From contig NZ_ALBT01000058.1 of NCBI RefSeq assembly GCF_000766945.1, positions 1 through 64,000 on the forward strand: a DNA stretch of 64,000 nucleotides, read 5' to 3'. A model generated the notes under the pieces. That model saw nothing but the letters and a program-made list of their open reading frames with translations. It did not search any database and was not told the origin of the DNA. Source of the DNA: Cellvibrio mixtus subsp. mixtus J3-8. GTDB lineage: Bacteria; Pseudomonadota; Gammaproteobacteria; Pseudomonadales; Cellvibrionaceae. The translations under genes were made by a program, and so were the position numbers. Positions 30,797 through 39,333 of this stretch are shown in pieces (the stretch's first letter is position 1; each line of letters starts with the position of its first letter).

Positions 30797-31705
30797 ATGA
30801 AATTTATGTCAGGGTTTTTAATCGCTGCATTGGCTTTACCGGCATCGGCAGGTTTGATTCGCCACGATACACCAGACTCCTGGTATACCGGGTTCGGCAA
30901 TGAAGCAGCATTTAGCGGTGTAGGTTTAATCGCATTTGATACCGCAGAGGCCTCTTACACCTGCAGCGGTACGGTAATCCATAAAAATTGGGTATTAACC
31001 GCTGGCCACTGCGTGGATGATGCTACGGCGATGTCATTTTATTTGCCCGATGGCGACAGCTGGCGCTTTTATGAAGCCAAATCCTGGGTTGCACATGAAA
31101 ATTTTTCGGAGACTGGATTAGTTGCCGGTTGGGATATTGGCTTGATGCGTTTTGAATCCGATTTCGATGTGGCTCCGGCACAATTGTATCGCGGCGGCAG
31201 TGAGTGGTTTAGCGCAATTGCCAGCGTTGGCTTTGGCCGAACCGGTGATGGTCTTACAGGACCGCTGACGTCGGATTATGAACGTCGTGGCGGCACCAAT
31301 ATCGTTGATGACCTCTGGTCCCTTGAGGGCAATGGCGACCAAATAATCTGGGCTGATTTCGATCATCCAACCGACCCATCCTTTAACTTGTTTGATTATC
31401 CTGAATTCAGTTTTGATGACCTCGCGACGGTCCTGGAAATAATGGCGGCGCCGGGTGATTCCGGGGGCGGTGTTTTTATTGAAGAGGACGGGCAAGTCTA
31501 TTTAGCGGGTGTCCACTCATTTGGTGGGGATTTTAATGAGGATGGTATATGGGGTTATGGAGATGCCTATGGTTCTACCCGGGTTAGCAGTTTTATTGAC
31601 TGGATTGATTCCAAAATGAAAGCCAATATTCCCGAACCCTCGACCCTGGTGTTGATGCTTGCAGGGTTACTGGGGTTGGCTGCTCGTCGCCATTTGAAGG
31701 CATAA
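30797..31705 (+). CDS. Trypsin-like serine protease with PEP-CTERM sorting signal
   Basis: 302 residues from ATG 30797 (AAGGAG at 30785-30790). Signal peptide MKFMSGFLIAALALPASAG. S1-family catalytic triad: His71 in LTAGHC, Asp113 in GWDIGL, Ser222 in GDSGGG. The C-terminus (about 277-302) is a PEP-CTERM signal: PEPST, a hydrophobic helix and the basic RRHLKA tail. Such proteins are processed by an exosortase, which must be encoded elsewhere. Monocistronic between two terminators or gaps; substrate unknown. Confidence 0.85.
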   Translation: MKFMSGFLIAALALPASAGLIRHDTPDSWYTGFGNEAAFSGVGLIAFDTAEASYTCSGTVIHKNWVLTAGHCVDDATAMSFYLPDGDSWRFYEAKSWVAHENFSETGLVAGWDIGLMRFESDFDVAPAQLYRGGSEWFSAIASVGFGRTGDGLTGPLTSDYERRGGTNIVDDLWSLEGNGDQIIWADFDHPTDPSFNLFDYPEFSFDDLATVLEIMAAPGDSGGGVFIEEDGQVYLAGVHSFGGDFNEDGIWGYGDAYGSTRVSSFIDWIDSKMKANIPEPSTLVLMLAGLLGLAARRHLKA

Positions 31706-31812
31706 CGCTGTTTATTTCCTCGCTGTACCTGACAAAGGGGGTCATGTAGTATCACATCCTATTACAAAACAACAATTACAACAAAAAATACTGTTACAGC
31801 GAGGGTCAGCAA

Positions 31813-32847
31813 GTGAAAGACGATAAACCCACATCCTTTGATATTGCCTATCGCGCCGGCGTGTCCCAATCCACCGTATCGCGCGCGCTGCGCAATAGCC
31901 CGTTAGTGAATGAAGAAACCCGCCTTAAAGTGCAGCAAATCGCCCGCGAATTGAATTACAAGGTGGATAAAAACGCGAGCAGCCTGCGCTCCCAGCAAAC
32001 CAAAACTATTGCGCTGTTATTGTGCGAGGATCAAGGCACAGGCAATTCCCTGATCAACCCGTTTTTTCTCTCGATGCTTGGCAGCATTACGCGTGCAACC
32101 GCCAATCGCGGGTTTGATTTATTAATTTCCTTCCAGCAATTCAGCGAAGACTGGCATGCGGATTATGAAGATGCCAATCGCGCTGACGGCATTATTTTTT
32201 TGGGATATGGCGATTACGAAAGCTTCGTAAAAAAACTCACCTATCTCACTGAAGTCGGTGCGCACTTTATTACCTGGGGCCCGGTACTTGAAGGCCAGCC
32301 AGGCGTTTCCATCGGTTGCGATAATTTCAATAGCGCCTACATGGCCGCAAAACATTTATTGGCGCTGGGCCGAAAAAATATTGCATTTCTCGGCGATGTT
32401 TCCGAGCACAGTCCCGAATTTGCGGATCGCTATCACGGCTTCTGTAAAGCGTTGCAAGAAGCAGGGATAGAACCCAATCTGTTGCTACAAGTTGCTGCCG
32501 AAACGTCCGAAGAAGAAGGTTACAAAGCGACGCTGAAATTGTTGCAGCGACGCACTCCCTTTGATGCAATTTTTGGCGCGAGTGATTTAATTGCTATCGG
32601 CGCTATGAAAGCGCTGGAAGAAGCAGAATTGCGCGTACCACAAGAAGTCGCGGTGATGGGCTTTGATGATATTCCAATGGCCTCCTACACCCATCCACCG
32701 CTTTCCACTGTGCAGCAGGATACGTTGCTTGCCGGCGAATTACTGGTAGAGAATTTATTAAAACTGGTTGCAGGTGAAAAACCGGAATCGATGTTGCTGC
32801 CGGCGAAATTAATGGTACGGGGGTCTTGTGGGGCGGTGAAGCGGTAA
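31813..32847 (+). CDS. LacI-family transcriptional regulator of the starch locus
   Basis: 344 residues from a GTG start. The N-terminal helix-turn-helix (about 8-30, IAYRAGVSQSTVSRALRNSP) and hinge helix (NASSLRSQQTKTIALLL) precede a periplasmic-binding-protein-like effector domain ending with VMGFDDIPMASYTHPPLSTV. It is the only transcription factor in the locus, so it is the natural candidate to bind the nine ATACGTAT palindromes found between 37073 and 54597. No such site lies before its own gene. It is convergent with the sugar transporter. Confidence 0.88.
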   Translation: MKDDKPTSFDIAYRAGVSQSTVSRALRNSPLVNEETRLKVQQIARELNYKVDKNASSLRSQQTKTIALLLCEDQGTGNSLINPFFLSMLGSITRATANRGFDLLISFQQFSEDWHADYEDANRADGIIFLGYGDYESFVKKLTYLTEVGAHFITWGPVLEGQPGVSIGCDNFNSAYMAAKHLLALGRKNIAFLGDVSEHSPEFADRYHGFCKALQEAGIEPNLLLQVAAETSEEEGYKATLKLLQRRTPFDAIFGASDLIAIGAMKALEEAELRVPQEVAVMGFDDIPMASYTHPPLSTVQQDTLLAGELLVENLLKLVAGEKPESMLLPAKLMVRGSCGAVKR

Positions 32848-32899
32848 TCCCCTCCCGGCCTCCCCTTTGAAACGGGGAGCGTAGCCAAGGGAGGGATTA
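32845..32899. repeat. Palindromic element joining two convergent genes
   Basis: TAATCCCCTCCC (32845-32856) pairs with GGGAGGGATTA (32889-32899) with one extra C, and an inner stem CTCCCC/GGGGAG (32860-32865 with 32874-32879) forms the tip. The outer ends are the stop codons of both flanking genes. It may be a bidirectional terminator or a dispersed palindromic repeat unit. Confidence 0.7.
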
Positions 32900-34333
32900 A
32901 TCTTCCGAATCCCTCACAAACATCACCGAAATAGCCCCAAGTATCATACAAACACCTGCCAGCACGATGATGTAAATCGCTTCGTTATTGAAAGCATATT
33001 TTAAAATTTGACCGGCAACCAAACCGGAAATAATTTGTGGGGCGGCGATAGTGAAATTAAAAATGCCCATGTACACGCCAGTTTTATCCGCTGGTAACGT
33101 GCTTGAGAGAATTGCATAGGGCATCGCGAGAATAGCGGCCCAGGCAATGCCAACACCAATCATCGGGATAATTAAATCGAGCGCACCTTGCGGGATATCC
33201 ACTTCGGTAATCAATAAATATACATGCACAATTTCGGTGTTTTGAAAAAATAAAAAGCTGATATAGCCGAGACCGCCTGCCAACAGTGAGAGCGAATAAG
33301 TCAGTTTGCGCCCGAGCTTATTGGCGATGCGTGTTAGCACAATGGAAAATAATGCGGCGAATAATGAATAGGCAGCAAAAATAATTCCTACCCAATCGCC
33401 CGCGGCGCCTTTGGCCGCTGCAATTTCCGGCGGAATTACCGCGAGTGAATGCAAATAATCGGCATCAAACCATTTGGCTTCTATGCCCCAGATATATTGC
33501 GTAATTGCCGGGGTGGTGTAGACCCACATAATAAAGAGCGAAAACCATGAAAAGAATTGCACTACCGCCAGCTGGCGCATGGTCTTGGGCATATTAATAA
33601 ATAATTGCCAGAAATTTCCCAAACGAACAGCGAGCGATTTTTTTTCAACGGGTGCTGTAGCGGTTAAACCTTTGTAGCGATTGTATTCTTCCGGTGGATA
33701 TTCTTTGGTACGAATCACGGTCCAGAGCACTGCGCCGAGCAATGCGCTTGCGCCAATATAAAACGCCCAGGTGACGGTGGGTGCAACTTCACCTTTTGCA
33801 GCGGTATTATCCAGGCCAATAACGTTGGTGAGCAGGAATGGCAATATAGAGCCAATCACTGCGCCGATATTAATTAGCAGCGCCTGGATTGAATAACCGA
33901 GGGTGCGTTGCTCATTCGGTACCATATCGGCCACCAATGCGCGAAACGGTTGCATGGTGACGTTGAACGCACCGTCCATTAACGCCAGCATCAAACCACC
34001 GAATAACATTGGTGCCATTAGCGATACAAAGAGCGGCGCATTGGGCATTAATAACATTCCCAATGCGGCAGCAATTGCGCCACCTAAAATAAATGGCCGG
34101 CGCCGGCCAACGCGATTCCAGGTGCGATCAGATGCTGCTCCCACAATCGGTTGTACCAATAAACCCATAATGGGTGCGGCGAGCCAGAATAATGAAAGTG
34201 AATGCAGGTCGGCGCCGAGATCGGAGAGCACACGGCTAACGTTTGCATTCTGCAATGCAAATCCGAGTTGGACTCCCAGGAAACCGAAACTGACATTCCA
34301 GACTTGCCAGAAGGGGAGTGATGGTTGTTTCAT
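32897..34333 (-). CDS. MFS sugar transporter
   Basis: 478 residues with about twelve membrane helices. The start [20 protein letters not shown] and the motif [17 protein letters not shown] after helix 2 resemble proteobacterial maltose/sucrose MFS permeases. Placement behind the glucoamylase and inside the starch locus makes maltose or glucose uptake across the inner membrane the likely role. A terminator lies between it and the glucoamylase, so it probably has its own promoter in the 163-bp gap, where no clear ATACGTAT site is present. Confidence 0.82.
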   Translation of the reverse strand: MKQPSLPFWQVWNVSFGFLGVQLGFALQNANVSRVLSDLGADLHSLSLFWLAAPIMGLLVQPIVGAASDRTWNRVGRRRPFILGGAIAAALGMLLMPNAPLFVSLMAPMLFGGLMLALMDGAFNVTMQPFRALVADMVPNEQRTLGYSIQALLINIGAVIGSILPFLLTNVIGLDNTAAKGEVAPTVTWAFYIGASALLGAVLWTVIRTKEYPPEEYNRYKGLTATAPVEKKSLAVRLGNFWQLFINMPKTMRQLAVVQFFSWFSLFIMWVYTTPAITQYIWGIEAKWFDADYLHSLAVIPPEIAAAKGAAGDWVGIIFAAYSLFAALFSIVLTRIANKLGRKLTYSLSLLAGGLGYISFLFFQNTEIVHVYLLITEVDIPQGALDLIIPMIGVGIAWAAILAMPYAILSSTLPADKTGVYMGIFNFTIAAPQIISGLVAGQILKYAFNNEAIYIIVLAGVCMILGAISVMFVRDSED

Positions 34334-34425
34334 CGTGTATCGCCTTTGTTGTTATTAATACGTTGTTGTTGATAAATTGTTATGCGTTGATTGATATAAA
34401 TTGCGATTTAATTTTACGCATTCTT

Positions 34426-34466
34426 TAAAAACCAAAACCCGTTTTCAATCAACGTTTGAAAACGGG
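34426..34466 (-). terminator. Intrinsic terminator after the glucoamylase gene
   Basis: On the minus strand an 11-bp perfect stem (34466-34456 with 34448-34438, CCCGTTTTCAA type) closes a 7-nt loop and is followed by TTTTGGTTTTT. Confidence 0.8.
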
Positions 34467-34496
34467 GTCGGTGATAATGTTAGTGCGTTGACGTAC

Positions 34497-36926
34497 TTAT
34501 TTTACGTAGCGCGCTTCTGTACTTGCGTTTCTATCCCACACTTTTTCATCGCTCAGGCTGCGTAATAATTTCACATATTCCGCATGGGTCCACGCCAGTG
34601 GTGTTGCCGAGTTAGTGCCTTCGCCAAGGGTAAAGTTATAGACGGAATTATTGCCCACGCCATCCCACACTTGTTCCGGTAACATCATGCCCTCGTTGGC
34701 AAAGAGTTCCATTGCTTTCACATAAGTGTTGCGCAATTTTTCAGTGTCCAGATTTTTATTCGCTTTAGCCAATTGCAATTCATAATGGCCGCGTTCGCCT
34801 GTAAAGAATGGCCATACACGACCGCGTTGCTCTTTGGTGCTGGTGTCATTTACCGCAGCGTAACCGGCACCGGTGACGGTATCTTCACCATAACCGTCAA
34901 TACCGTAACGGCGCCAGCCAGGGAAAGTCCCGTCAACACCGGGGAAGGTAAATTCATATTTAACGCGCAACAAATCCGGTAATTTTTGATTGTCGTATTC
35001 AGGCAGTGTTTCCTGGATATTGTTATCCGTTGCCGCGCGCACACCGTAACGCACCAATTCCAGAAAACCACCATCAATCACTTGCGATTGATCCGGAATT
35101 ACCTGGCCGTTACGCTCTTCCAGCGGTGCAATCTCATTGGGATTTTGTTGAGTGTTCATGCGTAAAAAATATTTACCGTTGCCCAATTCACCTGTAAGTG
35201 AACCTTTGGTGGTAAACAACAATGCGTCGAGATTTTTTGAATAGCTATCCGCTGCGGCAAGATAACGCTTTGCATTTTCTGCATCACCCGCTTGCGTGGC
35301 TATATCGGCTGCTGAAACCAATCCTGCAATTACTGCGGCGGTTGTCGATGGCGAATAACCCGGTTGCTCTTCCCAGCGTTCTTGCTGGGTATAGGGTGGT
35401 TTGATCGTGGTGTCATTCCATAAAATTTTTACCGGTCCGCCATCTACTAAAAAGTTTGCGGCGGGTTTGAGCATTTTGTTGTACCAGTTGCCGATATCCG
35501 CATCGCTCAATACGCCTTCCTTCCACAAGCGCCAGCCGAGCATAATCGGCATCGCAGTTTGATCCAGTTGCACACCAACCCATTCCACTTCGCCATCGAC
35601 GTGGGTTTTTTGTAAAAACCAACCGGGTGTTCCGGTATAGCCTTTTACATTCGGACCCGCTTGTACTTTTTCCAGATATTCAAAGGCGACGCGTGGTGAT
35701 TCTGTATCGCCAAGGGCAAGCATTGCCATGGCAACTTGATAAAAATCGCGCGGCCATACCGCTTTGTAACCTGTTGCGGATTTTTCTGCCGGTTTGATAT
35801 CGCCCCAGGGATTTGAAAGCGATGCGATAAATGCACCGGCATGGGTTTTATCTTCCTGCGCTTTTAAAACCATGGCGCTGGTGTAAAGTAATTTGCCGCC
35901 ATCTGTTGCTGTTGCAGACAATTTTTCCAGTGCGGGTAAACTTGCGAGAAAATCCTGCCAGCCAATGGCATCACCGTCACCGTTATAATGCGCGAGTACT
36001 TTGTCGTAACCTTTTGCCAGGGTTTGCTCGGCGGCAGCCTGGCTTTCTGCGGGCGATTTGCCAAAGCCCAACACTAAATCCCATTGTGCATTTTCATCTT
36101 TCTTCAATGAATTTAATTGCAAGGTAAATGCGACATTGCCTTTATCGTTGCCAGTAGATGCGTAGGTTTTTGTCAGCGAACCTGTTTGTTTTATTTCCGT
36201 AATACCATCGGAAACGCCTTCAAAACCAACCGTGCTTTGTGCAACGGGCGCATTGGTTTTTAAACTCATGCTGACGTTGCCTTCACTGGCGGTCCAGGTG
36301 TTATTGGCGTAGGTCGCACTGTCGTTGCTGCCGGTATTGGCAATGGAGGGATTTACGAAAATATAAGGAGTAATACCGTCTTCCAGTGCACGGAATTTCA
36401 CCCGCATCATTAATGCTTGCGAATCAGGATCGGTAAAAATATGTTTTTCAATTTCATATTTTCCTTCTTTATCCTTATTCACAATTTTGTAGGCAAGCGA
36501 TGTCGGGCGGCCTTGTGGATCAGTATTCAGGTATTCAATCGTTGAAACTGTATCTTTCTTTTCCTCATCAAGCCATTTTTCGCCGAGCGAGTCATTTCCC
36601 TTAATAAAAAATTGCAGCTCTTGCAATTGTGCTTCATGAATCAAGCCGTACATGGTTTCTGTCAATATGCCTTGTGCAATTGAAAACCATACTTTGGAAA
36701 CTGTGCCGGTTGCGCCTGCATCGCTATAGGTACCATTGGAATATTGTTCGAAAGAAGTGCCGATACCGGTTTTGCCAGAATAAGACCAGAGTGATCTTTT
36801 GCCGGGTGCGCCTGGTGCTGTTGCTGGTTGTTGGGGGCTGGTTGATTTGTCGGAGCATGCCACTAATAAACAGGCGCCGGATAAAACCGCGCTGCCCAGC
36901 GTTAATGCCAGAAGATTTTTTTTCAT
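34497..36926 (-). CDS. GH15 glucoamylase, lipoprotein
   Basis: 809 residues from ATG 36926 (MKKNLLALTLGSA); the frame is open 20 codons further, but AGGT precedes this ATG and the lipoprotein signal starts here, with lipobox LLVAC. The N-terminal beta-sandwich (about 40-300, GIGTSFEQYSNGTYSDAGAT) is the domain found in bacterial glucoamylase/glucodextranase. The (alpha/alpha)6 barrel follows with WPRDFYQVAMAM, VGVQLDQTAMPIMLGWRLW and a C-terminal PLAWTHAEYV whose Glu783 fits the general base. It would release glucose from non-reducing ends of maltodextrin at the cell envelope. Divergent from the alpha-glucosidase gene across four operator palindromes. Confidence 0.88.
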   Translation of the reverse strand: MKKNLLALTLGSAVLSGACLLVACSDKSTSPQQPATAPGAPGKRSLWSYSGKTGIGTSFEQYSNGTYSDAGATGTVSKVWFSIAQGILTETMYGLIHEAQLQELQFFIKGNDSLGEKWLDEEKKDTVSTIEYLNTDPQGRPTSLAYKIVNKDKEGKYEIEKHIFTDPDSQALMMRVKFRALEDGITPYIFVNPSIANTGSNDSATYANNTWTASEGNVSMSLKTNAPVAQSTVGFEGVSDGITEIKQTGSLTKTYASTGNDKGNVAFTLQLNSLKKDENAQWDLVLGFGKSPAESQAAAEQTLAKGYDKVLAHYNGDGDAIGWQDFLASLPALEKLSATATDGGKLLYTSAMVLKAQEDKTHAGAFIASLSNPWGDIKPAEKSATGYKAVWPRDFYQVAMAMLALGDTESPRVAFEYLEKVQAGPNVKGYTGTPGWFLQKTHVDGEVEWVGVQLDQTAMPIMLGWRLWKEGVLSDADIGNWYNKMLKPAANFLVDGGPVKILWNDTTIKPPYTQQERWEEQPGYSPSTTAAVIAGLVSAADIATQAGDAENAKRYLAAADSYSKNLDALLFTTKGSLTGELGNGKYFLRMNTQQNPNEIAPLEERNGQVIPDQSQVIDGGFLELVRYGVRAATDNNIQETLPEYDNQKLPDLLRVKYEFTFPGVDGTFPGWRRYGIDGYGEDTVTGAGYAAVNDTSTKEQRGRVWPFFTGERGHYELQLAKANKNLDTEKLRNTYVKAMELFANEGMMLPEQVWDGVGNNSVYNFTLGEGTNSATPLAWTHAEYVKLLRSLSDEKVWDRNASTEARYVK

Positions 36927-37038
36927 ACCAGACCTCATGTAAAAACTGTTATTTGATTTTTTTGTCCGGGTATTCACTTTTAGCATTTTTCGTTTGGCTA
37001 TAAGCTCGTCCCGTCATAGCAGAAATGACTATTTCGCC

Positions 37039-37067
37039 ACCATAGGCCTTGGCTAGACTCAACTCAA
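37039..37067 (-). promoter_or_regulatory. Predicted glucoamylase promoter
   Basis: On the minus strand TTGAGT (37067-37062), a 17-bp spacer and TATGGT (37044-37039). The nearest ATACGTAT palindrome ends 5 bp upstream of the -35. Leader of about 105 nt. Confidence 0.55.
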
Positions 37068-37072
37068 GTGCG

Positions 37073-37086
37073 TGCATACGTATTCA
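37073..37086. promoter_or_regulatory. ATACGTAT operator 1 (glucoamylase proximal)
   Basis: TGCATACGTATTCA, the copy nearest the glucoamylase promoter, 5 bp from its -35. Shares the symmetric core ATACGTAT with eight other copies in this locus. Confidence 0.75.
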
Positions 37087-37089
37087 CAT

Positions 37090-37103
37090 TGCATACGTAT
37101 GCA
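37090..37103. promoter_or_regulatory. ATACGTAT operator 2
   Basis: TGCATACGTATGCA, a perfect 14-bp palindrome, centred 17 bp from operator 1. Confidence 0.78.
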
Positions 37104-37152
37104 AACAAGCCTAGTTCAAAAAATTTGCACGCGGTGAAAAGTGCGTGGCTTA

Positions 37153-37166
37153 TGAATACGTATTCT
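37153..37166. promoter_or_regulatory. ATACGTAT operator 3
   Basis: TGAATACGTATTCT; the 12-bp inner part GAATACGTATTC is a perfect palindrome. It lies mid-way in the divergent region, 50 bp upstream of operator 4. Confidence 0.72.
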
Positions 37167-37202
37167 ATGGGAAATTTTGCGTTAAAAATCGGTCGGGCGA
37201 TT

Positions 37203-37216
37203 TGCATACGTATGTA
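37203..37216. promoter_or_regulatory. ATACGTAT operator 4 (alpha-glucosidase proximal)
   Basis: TGCATACGTATGTA, ending 5 bp upstream of the predicted -35 of the alpha-glucosidase gene. Confidence 0.75.
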
Positions 37217-37221
37217 GTCAC

Positions 37222-37250
37222 TTGGCGAAAAAAAAGGGCTCGCGTATGGT
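37222..37250 (+). promoter_or_regulatory. Predicted alpha-glucosidase promoter
   Basis: TTGGCG (37222-37227), a 17-bp spacer and TATGGT (37245-37250). The -10 is the same hexamer as in the divergent glucoamylase promoter. Confidence 0.55.
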
Positions 37251-37326
37251 GTAAACATGAAGTTTGAATCGATCCGGATGGGCTGGTGCGATTCGTAAGA
37301 TCCATAAAAATGTAGAGATTCCCGTA

Positions 37327-38949
37327 ATGACAACGACTCCCTGGTGGCGCGGCGCGGTGGTATATCAGGTATATCCACGCAGCATGATGGACGCCAACAA
37401 TGACGGCATAGGTGATATTCCAGGCATCATTAGCAAACTCGATTACATCGCCAGCCTTGGGGTGGATGCGATTTGGGTATCCCCGTTTTTTAAATCGCCG
37501 ATGAAAGATTTTGGTTACGATATCAGTGACTATCGCGATATAGATCCTATCTTCGGAACCCTTGCTGATTTTGATGAGCTGATTGCCAAAGCCCATGCGC
37601 GCGGCATCAAAATAATTATCGACCAGGTGCTGAGTCACACTTCAGATATGCACGCATGGTTTCAGGAAAGTCGCGAGTCGCGCGACAATCCAAAAGCCGA
37701 TTGGTATGTGTGGGCTGATCCTTTACCTGACGGTAACCCGCCGAATAACTGGCTCGCGATTTTTGGTGGTTCTGCCTGGGAATGGGAACCTCGTCGCTGC
37801 CAATATTTTTTACATAATTTTTTAAAAACCCAACCGGATTTAAATTACCACTGCGACGCAGTGCGCCAGCAAATTCTGGATGAAGTTGAATTCTGGTTAA
37901 AACGCGGTGTGGATGGGTTGCGCCTGGACGCGATTAATTTTTGCTACCACGATAAAGAATTGCGCTCCAATCCGGTTAAGCCGGAAGCAGAGCGCAAAGG
38001 CCGCGGTTTTTCAGTCGATAATCCCTATGCATTCCAGAAGCATATTTACGACAACACGCGCCCGGAAAATCTTGCGTTCCTGGAATCGTTACGCGCATTA
38101 ATGGATCGTTATCCCGGCACCGTCACACTCGGTGAAATTTCTGCTGATGATTCATTGAAAACCATGGCGGAATACACTACCGGTAATTCACGCTTGCATA
38201 TGGCGTACAGTTTTGAATTATTGGTAGAAAAATTATCCGGCAGTTACATCCGTGAAACCGTAGAAACACTGGAAAGTAAATTAACCGAAGGGTGGCCATG
38301 CTGGGCAATTGGCAACCACGATGTGCGTCGCTTTATGTCGCGCTGGGGTGGCGCAGACCAATCGCCGCAGTTAGCAAAAACATTGAATGCGATGTTGTTA
38401 TCGTTGCGTGGCAGCGTGTGTTCTTATCAAGGTGAAGAGTTAGGGTTAACCGAAGCGGAAATTGCACAACACGAATTGCAAGATCCTTACGGTATTACCT
38501 TTTGGCCACGCTTTAAAGGCCGCGATGGTTGCCGTACGCCAATGCCGTGGAATCACTGCGATGAACACGCCGGTTTTTCCAGTAACAAAACCTGGTTGCC
38601 GGTTCCTGCGGAACATAAAAAAATGGCGATCAGTTTACAGGATGACAACAGTGACTCCATTTTAAACGCCTATCGCACATTTATGCGCTGGCGCAAAGCG
38701 CAACCGGCGATACGCTTGGGCGATATTAAATTTATTGCGGATGCAGACGACTATTTGGTTTTTGTTCGCCAGTATGAAGGTGAGCGTTTGTTGTGCGCAT
38801 TTAATTTCGCTGCGGTTGCAACGACGATTGAATTGGATAATACCTACTCGCTCCAATCAGTGGAAGGTCACGGTTGCTATTCAGCAAGCACTACGGCAAA
38901 TCACCTTGAAATCCCGGCGTACTCTGCATTGATTGCGCGTGTGGGTTAA
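37327..38949 (+). CDS. GH13 alpha-glucosidase (cytoplasmic)
   Basis: 540 residues from ATG 37327 (MTTTPWWRGAVVYQVYPRSM), chosen because homologues start just before WWRGA; the frame is open from a TTG at 37264. There is no signal peptide, so it is probably cytoplasmic. The four GH13 regions are intact: IIIDQVLSHTS, GLRLDAINF (nucleophile Asp201), TLGEISAD (acid Glu270) and IGNHDV (Asp332). It resembles oligo-alpha-1,4/1,6-glucosidases of proteobacteria and would finish imported maltose and short maltodextrins. Terminator 42 bp downstream. Confidence 0.9.
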   Translation: MTTTPWWRGAVVYQVYPRSMMDANNDGIGDIPGIISKLDYIASLGVDAIWVSPFFKSPMKDFGYDISDYRDIDPIFGTLADFDELIAKAHARGIKIIIDQVLSHTSDMHAWFQESRESRDNPKADWYVWADPLPDGNPPNNWLAIFGGSAWEWEPRRCQYFLHNFLKTQPDLNYHCDAVRQQILDEVEFWLKRGVDGLRLDAINFCYHDKELRSNPVKPEAERKGRGFSVDNPYAFQKHIYDNTRPENLAFLESLRALMDRYPGTVTLGEISADDSLKTMAEYTTGNSRLHMAYSFELLVEKLSGSYIRETVETLESKLTEGWPCWAIGNHDVRRFMSRWGGADQSPQLAKTLNAMLLSLRGSVCSYQGEELGLTEAEIAQHELQDPYGITFWPRFKGRDGCRTPMPWNHCDEHAGFSSNKTWLPVPAEHKKMAISLQDDNSDSILNAYRTFMRWRKAQPAIRLGDIKFIADADDYLVFVRQYEGERLLCAFNFAAVATTIELDNTYSLQSVEGHGCYSASTTANHLEIPAYSALIARVG

Positions 38950-38990
38950 TGCCCCGCCACTATTTAGTGTGTCCCTGTCGTTTGTTTTAC

Positions 38991-39019
38991 TTTTTGAGGG
39001 CGATTTCGCCCTCTTTTTT
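38991..39019 (+). terminator. Intrinsic terminator after the alpha-glucosidase gene
   Basis: GAGGGCGA (38996-39003) pairs with TCGCCCTC (39006-39013), flanked by T5 before and T6 after. Confidence 0.85.
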
Positions 39020-39146
39020 ATTTTCGACACAGTGTAAAAATTATTTATTAATCGTTAATTTTTTTAATTTCCGGATTGAAAAAATTAATCGACTAGGCTT
39101 TTTAATTAAATGCAAGAGCGCTAATTGTTCCGTAATGACAGGTGAT

Positions 39147-39160
39147 TGCATACGTATGCG
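39147..39160. promoter_or_regulatory. ATACGTAT operator 5
   Basis: TGCATACGTATGCG, centred 20 bp upstream of operator 6, i.e. about two helical turns, in the 384-bp gap before the first TonB receptor gene. Confidence 0.75.
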
Positions 39161-39166
39161 CTCTTT

Positions 39167-39180
39167 TGAATACGTATGCA
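39167..39180. promoter_or_regulatory. ATACGTAT operator 6 (receptor proximal)
   Basis: TGAATACGTATGCA, ending 5 bp before the predicted -35 of the first receptor gene. Confidence 0.75.
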
Positions 39181-39185
39181 TTCTA

Positions 39186-39215
39186 TTGTGATCATCAGGT
39201 GCTAGGGCCTACCAT
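39186..39215 (+). promoter_or_regulatory. Predicted promoter of the first TonB receptor gene
   Basis: TTGTGA (39186-39191), an 18-bp spacer and TACCAT (39210-39215). Imperfect, as expected of a regulated promoter. Confidence 0.45.
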
Positions 39216-39333
39216 CGTTTTAACGACAAAGCCGTTCTGGGTTGCGCATATTGCGTACGAGGGAGTGTCGTTCAAGCATTAGGCTAACCATACAGGCTAA
39301 CAATAAAAGCTATACTCCGCGGAGAGAAAAACC

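Noticed and set aside
34355-34366. Degenerate operator-like TTAATACGTTGT before the MFS transporter
   Set aside because: Only six of eight core bases match and it lies about 22 bp from the start codon, unlike the other nine sites.
34497-36926. Possible missing catalytic acid in the GH15 enzyme (LDQTAMP)
   Set aside because: I recall related bacterial enzymes with Glu at the Gln position, but cannot align the catalytic acid reliably by eye, so no claim of inactivity is made.
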